Positions 61,778 to 64,000 of a stretch of 64,000 bases of DNA are shown here, piece after piece. Under the pieces are notes generated by a model. The model ran no database searches, had not been told where the DNA came from, and was given only the letters and a program-made list of their open reading frames with translations. The stretch's first letter is position 1. Each line of letters opens with the position of its first letter. The translations under genes were made by a program, and so were the position numbers. Source of the stretch: Paenibacillus_E violae (GTDB lineage Bacteria > Bacillota > Bacilli > Paenibacillales > NBRC-103111); assembly GCF_032461945.1 (NCBI RefSeq), contig NZ_JAWCUD010000001.1, forward strand, positions 124,001-188,000, read 5' to 3'.

Positions 61778-63700
61778 ATGCAGAAGGACACAAAATCCCA
61801 TCTCATACGACGTTATTTTAAGTTTCTAAAACCGTACCGTTACATGATTATTACCATTGTTGGGCTCGGTATTCTGCAATTTGTCGTCCCCATGACGGTG
61901 CCTTGGATGACCAAAGTTCTGATTGACGAAGTACTTCCGCGTAAAGAAAGCTCATGGACATTGGCGAAGGTGATTGGAGTACTGGGAGGCGTTTACGTTT
62001 TCGGAACAGCGGTCAATTATGTGCGTCAATGGGTGATGGCCAAAATGGGAAATTCTATGGTCATCGATATCCGCTTTCAGCTATATGAGCATATGCAAAA
62101 GCTTTCTCAGCGGTTTTACGACAGCCGTCAGGTCGGAAGTATCGTCTCCAGAATACTGAACGATGTGAACGGCGCCCAGAATCTGGTCGGCTCAGGCGTC
62201 ATTAATCTGGCGATTGACTTCTTTCTGGTGCTGTTCGCTGGATTTATGCTGTTTCATATGGATTGGAAACTTGCGTTGTTGTCTCTATGGCTGCTTCCCG
62301 TCTATTATTTAACGTTTACGAACATTAATGTGCATATTCGCTACGCATGGCGCTCTGTACATCGGCAGATGGAACGAATGTCAGGCGTGCTTGTCGAGCG
62401 TATTGCCGGGATGAAGGTTGTGCAGGCCTTTAGCCGGGAACGCATGGAGTTGAACCGATTCAAGAAGCAAGCTTCGGCTCACTTTGGCTACGCAATGACG
62501 GCGCAATTTTTATCCAATACGCTTGGCCGCATTAGTCAAACTTTTCAAGATTTCGGCGGGCTGATCATTTGGTTCGTTGGGGGGACGATGGTCATTCGAG
62601 GCAACATGTCGGTAGGGGAATTAATCGCCTTCCAGGCTTATTTATCCCAAATGTATGGCCCAATTCAGCGTTTTTCTGATGTGAATGTGACGATTCAGAA
62701 TTCACTTGCCAACGTGGAACGAATTTTTGAAGTGTTCGATATTGAACCTGAAATTCAGAACAATGACAATCCCCTGCCGCTGAAAACGTGTAAAGGCGAC
62801 ATCCAGTTTGATCAAGTCGGTTTCGATTATGTGATTGAAAGGCCGGAAAAGCAGCAAGTGGAAGTCGATCAGAAGGATAAAGATCTGGTCGAACGCCAAA
62901 GACCTGCCAAACGGTTTTATTGGATTCCGCCGAAAATGAGACCGGATCCGCCCCTGATGGTTTTGGAGACGAGGGCAGCGCTTAAAGGAATAAGCTTTAA
63001 AGCTTGCAGCGGGGATGTGATTGCGCTTGTCGGCCCAAGTGGCGCAGGCAAGTCTACCATTATTAATTTGCTGCTTCGCTTTTATGACCCGGATGAAGGA
63101 TCCGTTTTGCTGGACGGGGTTGATTTACGAAATTATGATCTGCATGACCTGCGCAGCCACATGGCGCTTGTGCTTCAGGACAATATTCTGTTTTCCGGAA
63201 CCGTTTATGAAAATATTGCTTATGGCAATCCGAAAGCTGCTAAAGAGCAAATTATCGCTGCTGCACAAGCTGCGAATGCGCATGAATTCATCGAAGAGTG
63301 GGAGCTCGGATATGAAACCATGATCGGAGAACGCGGCGTCAGGCTGTCAGGCGGACAAAAACAACGTATCGCAATTGCGCGAGCGCTGCTCAAGAGTCCT
63401 CGCATCTTAATTTTGGATGAGGCCACGTCGGCATTGGATGCAGAATCTGAACATCTGGTCACAGAAGCGCTGGAGCGATTAATGCAGGGACGTACGACGT
63501 TTGTCATCGCTCACCGGCTGGCAACAGTCGTCAGAGCCGATCAAATTCTTGTAATTGATCGGGGACGGATCGTTGAAAGAGGGAAACATCAGGTACTGCT
63601 AGCGCAACACGGGTTATATCGTGAATTATATGAAAAGCAGTTAAAGGCGATGCGGCCGGATGAGCTGATCGGCTTGGATGCATTGAAACACGAAGCGTAG
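61778..63700 (+). CDS. ABC exporter, fused permease and ATPase, with an NBD insertion
   Basis: A 640-residue half-transporter of the multidrug/lipid exporter type. Six membrane helices (about 20-310) are followed by an ATPase with GPSGAGKST, LSGGQKQRIAIARAL, ILILDEATSALD and AHRLATV intact. Between the first ATPase strand (IQFDQVGFDYVIERP) and the usual ALKGISF segment lies a charged insertion of about 45 residues (354-400; KQQVEVDQKDKDLVE, then RFYWIPPKMRPDPPLMV), absent from ordinary family members. The ATG at 61778 follows AGAAGG; the frame is open upstream only within the kinase gene. Its role in a sugar-acid operon is unclear: export of a toxic intermediate or an unrelated passenger. Confidence 0.88.
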   Translation: MQKDTKSHLIRRYFKFLKPYRYMIITIVGLGILQFVVPMTVPWMTKVLIDEVLPRKESSWTLAKVIGVLGGVYVFGTAVNYVRQWVMAKMGNSMVIDIRFQLYEHMQKLSQRFYDSRQVGSIVSRILNDVNGAQNLVGSGVINLAIDFFLVLFAGFMLFHMDWKLALLSLWLLPVYYLTFTNINVHIRYAWRSVHRQMERMSGVLVERIAGMKVVQAFSRERMELNRFKKQASAHFGYAMTAQFLSNTLGRISQTFQDFGGLIIWFVGGTMVIRGNMSVGELIAFQAYLSQMYGPIQRFSDVNVTIQNSLANVERIFEVFDIEPEIQNNDNPLPLKTCKGDIQFDQVGFDYVIERPEKQQVEVDQKDKDLVERQRPAKRFYWIPPKMRPDPPLMVLETRAALKGISFKACSGDVIALVGPSGAGKSTIINLLLRFYDPDEGSVLLDGVDLRNYDLHDLRSHMALVLQDNILFSGTVYENIAYGNPKAAKEQIIAAAQAANAHEFIEEWELGYETMIGERGVRLSGGQKQRIAIARALLKSPRILILDEATSALDAESEHLVTEALERLMQGRTTFVIAHRLATVVRADQILVIDRGRIVERGKHQVLLAQHGLYRELYEKQLKAMRPDELIGLDALKHEA

Positions 63701-63714
63701 AAAGGAAACTGCCG

Positions 63715-64000
63715 ATGACTAGAATTTGTAAACGTTTCCCCATCTTCATGGCTTTTGCGATAGTCGTTTTCATTAGCCTGATGTTCCTGCCGGTATCCGC
63801 ATTCGCAGACGGTGACGATTCAGACGAGGCCAGTGCTGCATTCGAGCGAATCCCGCTTGGCGGTAATGCTTATGCTGAGATCAAGCAGTTGAAACTTCTC
63901 TCCGATCACAACGGGAATATCGTTACGTTCAATCTGCATATTTCAAACAAAAGCTCAGAGAGCCTATCTCTAACTGATTATTGGATACGCTTGCTAGATA
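63715..64000 (+). CDS. Exported protein of unknown function, N-terminal part
   Basis: The frame is open from the ATG at 63715 (AAAGGAAA upstream) through the right edge, so at least 95 residues. A basic start (MTRICKRF) and hydrophobic stretch (FMAFAIVVFISLMFLPVSAF, about 11-30) form a signal peptide, followed by an acidic spacer and the beginnings of beta strands (VTFNLHISNKSSESLSLTDY). The latter resembles immunoglobulin-like accessory modules in exported Bacilli proteins. Function cannot be read from the part present. It begins 14 bases after the ABC exporter stop, so likely co-transcribed. Confidence 0.7.
   Translation, partial: MTRICKRFPIFMAFAIVVFISLMFLPVSAFADGDDSDEASAAFERIPLGGNAYAEIKQLKLLSDHNGNIVTFNLHISNKSSESLSLTDYWIRLLD

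Noticed and set aside
63726..63740. Cre-like sequence in the first codons of the last gene
   Set aside because: It has one mismatch, encodes the ordinary basic start of a signal peptide, and no promoter is seen just upstream; probably chance.

Overview
The window reads as a 64 kb stretch of a low-to-mid GC Firmicute chromosome, most likely Paenibacillus or a close relative. The pointers are consensus Shine-Dalgarno sites before nearly every gene, Gram-positive lipoproteins with lipobox cysteines, S-layer-homology (SLH) anchored surface proteins, catabolite-repression-like (cre) operators, many intracellular glycoside hydrolases, and pairs of sugar ABC permeases without a local ATPase. Every gene I can support lies on the + strand. 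I see no rRNA, tRNA, CRISPR array, transposase or phage gene, and no transcription factor or two-component system. | Region 1 (1-7.9 kb): the end of a sugar-binding protein, two sugar ABC permeases, two tandem apiosidase-like (DUF5060/DUF4038) hydrolases and a GH95 fucosidase/L-galactosidase, closed by a terminator at 7868-7891. A 500-base gap follows, holding a direct repeat around a cluster of inverted repeat units. | Region 2 (8.4-39.4 kb): a run of 17 genes with gaps under 130 bases, ended by a strong terminator at 39349-39377. It opens with an oxidoreductase/TIM-barrel pair and an unknown protein. Two GH2 enzymes, an unknown helical protein, a GH42 and a GH106-like enzyme follow. The second half is a membrane and surface module: NHL-Yip1 membrane protein, DUF5696 protein, two ABC permeases, two near-duplicate solute-binding lipoproteins, and five paralogous secreted proteins sharing one unrecognised alpha/beta domain. 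One of the five is SLH-anchored. A promoter-like -10 with a cre-like operator precedes the first solute-binding protein. | Region 3 (39.4-51.2 kb): a four-gene MacB/FtsX-type ABC exporter whose last ATPase carries an AbrB-like tail, then a GH127-like cysteine glycosidase, an aldose epimerase, a second oxidoreductase/TIM-barrel pair, and a desaturase-fold oxygenase with a Rieske ferredoxin (MocD/MocE-like). A terminator lies at 51214-51244. | Region 4 (51.2-55.0 kb): three direct repeat units, a promoter with a cre-like operator, and a lone large SLH surface protein with its own terminator. | Region 5 (55.1-64 kb): oxidoreductase, two-domain esterase, Asp/Glu-racemase-like protein, RuBisCO-like protein, four-carbon acid sugar kinase, an ABC exporter and the start of a secreted protein. 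| Working model (inference): the locus takes up complex, branched, methylated and acetylated plant cell-wall oligosaccharides and dismantles them largely inside the cell. The mix of apiosidase-like, GH95, GH106-like, GH127-like and GH2 enzymes, a possible oxidative demethylase, and a RuBisCO-like/acid-sugar-kinase pair fits pectin side chains such as rhamnogalacturonan II. The least explained part is the expanded family of five secreted alpha/beta-domain proteins between the permeases and the solute-binding proteins.
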